From the NCBI GenBank assembly GCA_009916335.1, contig SAAR01000083.1, positions 1 through 11,768 of the forward strand: a stretch of 11,768 nt of DNA, given 5' to 3'. The notes under the pieces were generated by a model that saw only the letters and a program-made list of their open reading frames with translations, made no database searches and had not been told where the DNA came from. Positions 11,664 through 11,768 of the stretch are shown piece after piece. The position numbers were made by a program, and so were the translations under genes. The DNA is from Erysipelotrichia bacterium. GTDB lineage: Bacteria > Bacillota_I > Bacilli_A > Erysipelotrichales > Erysipelotrichaceae. How positions within the stretch are numbered: position 1 is the first letter of the stretch; every line of letters begins with the position of its first letter.

Positions 11664-11768
11664 TTAAAGTATTTTAGTAATTATATATCCAATAACAGTT
11701 ACGGCAAGAGTAAGCATAAAGCCCCAAGCCCACTTATTATTGGCTTCCATTTTTTCTATAAGTTTTGC
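11664..11768 (-). CDS. XhlA-like small membrane protein, 3' end only
   Basis: An open frame enters from the right edge and ends at 11664-11666 after 34 visible codons. It shows a charged helix end (AKLIEKMEANNKW) followed by one membrane segment (about WGFMLTLAVTVIGYIIT) and KIL. That pattern resembles the end of XhlA-type phage proteins, which help lysis or sit near holin genes. Eleven bases separate it from the tail gene start. With two thirds missing, the family call is tentative. Confidence 0.55.
   Translation of the reverse strand, partial: AKLIEKMEANNKWAWGFMLTLAVTVIGYIITKIL

Overview
This is part of a temperate siphophage genome of the lactococcal P335 group, with Lactococcus lactis as the likely host. 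The DNA is AT-rich with strong AGGAGG-type ribosome binding sites. The 485-residue large serine integrase and the attachment site beside it closely match, from memory, those of phage TP901-1. No bacterial gene is visible. Both arms of attP are present, so the sequence looks like a free phage or excised circle rather than an integrated prophage.

Layout. (1) 1-5150, minus strand, is the early operon. Read from the switch outward it holds a Cro-like regulator, a Rha/ORF6C antirepressor-type protein, small genes of 60, 40 and 80 codons, a coiled-coil DUF1351-like protein, RecT, a doubtful 51-codon ORF, a 30-codon gene, a DnaD-like replisome organizer, an 80-codon gene and the 5' part of a RusA-type resolvase. 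(2) 5151-5325 is the genetic switch, with divergent promoters over 23-bp tandem operator-like repeats. A further copy of the operator dyad lies downstream of cro at 4881-4901. (3) 5326-8503, plus strand, is the lysogeny module: a short CI-type repressor, an ImmA/IrrE-type metallopeptidase, a bacterial PH-domain protein and the integrase. (4) 8504-8997 has no protein gene. It holds attP, a tRNA-like sequence lacking 12 nt, and a chain of minus-strand promoter-like and terminator hairpin elements that could encode small RNAs. (5) 8998-11768, minus strand, is the end of the late operon: an XhlA-like fragment, a BppU-type baseplate/tail protein, a holin and an endolysin.

Working together: the repressor should shut the cro promoter and could loop to the distal operator. 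The ImmA-like peptidase and the Rha/ORF6C protein are candidate routes to induction, because the repressor is too short to carry a self-cleavage domain. RecT, the DUF1351-like protein, the replisome organizer and RusA form a replication-recombination set. Integrase acts at the attP directly after its own stop codon. The most unusual content is non-coding: candidate small-RNA units at 3544-3598 (+), 6928-7011 (-) and several on the minus strand between 8540 and 8965. All calls rest on reading motifs by eye; no database search was possible.
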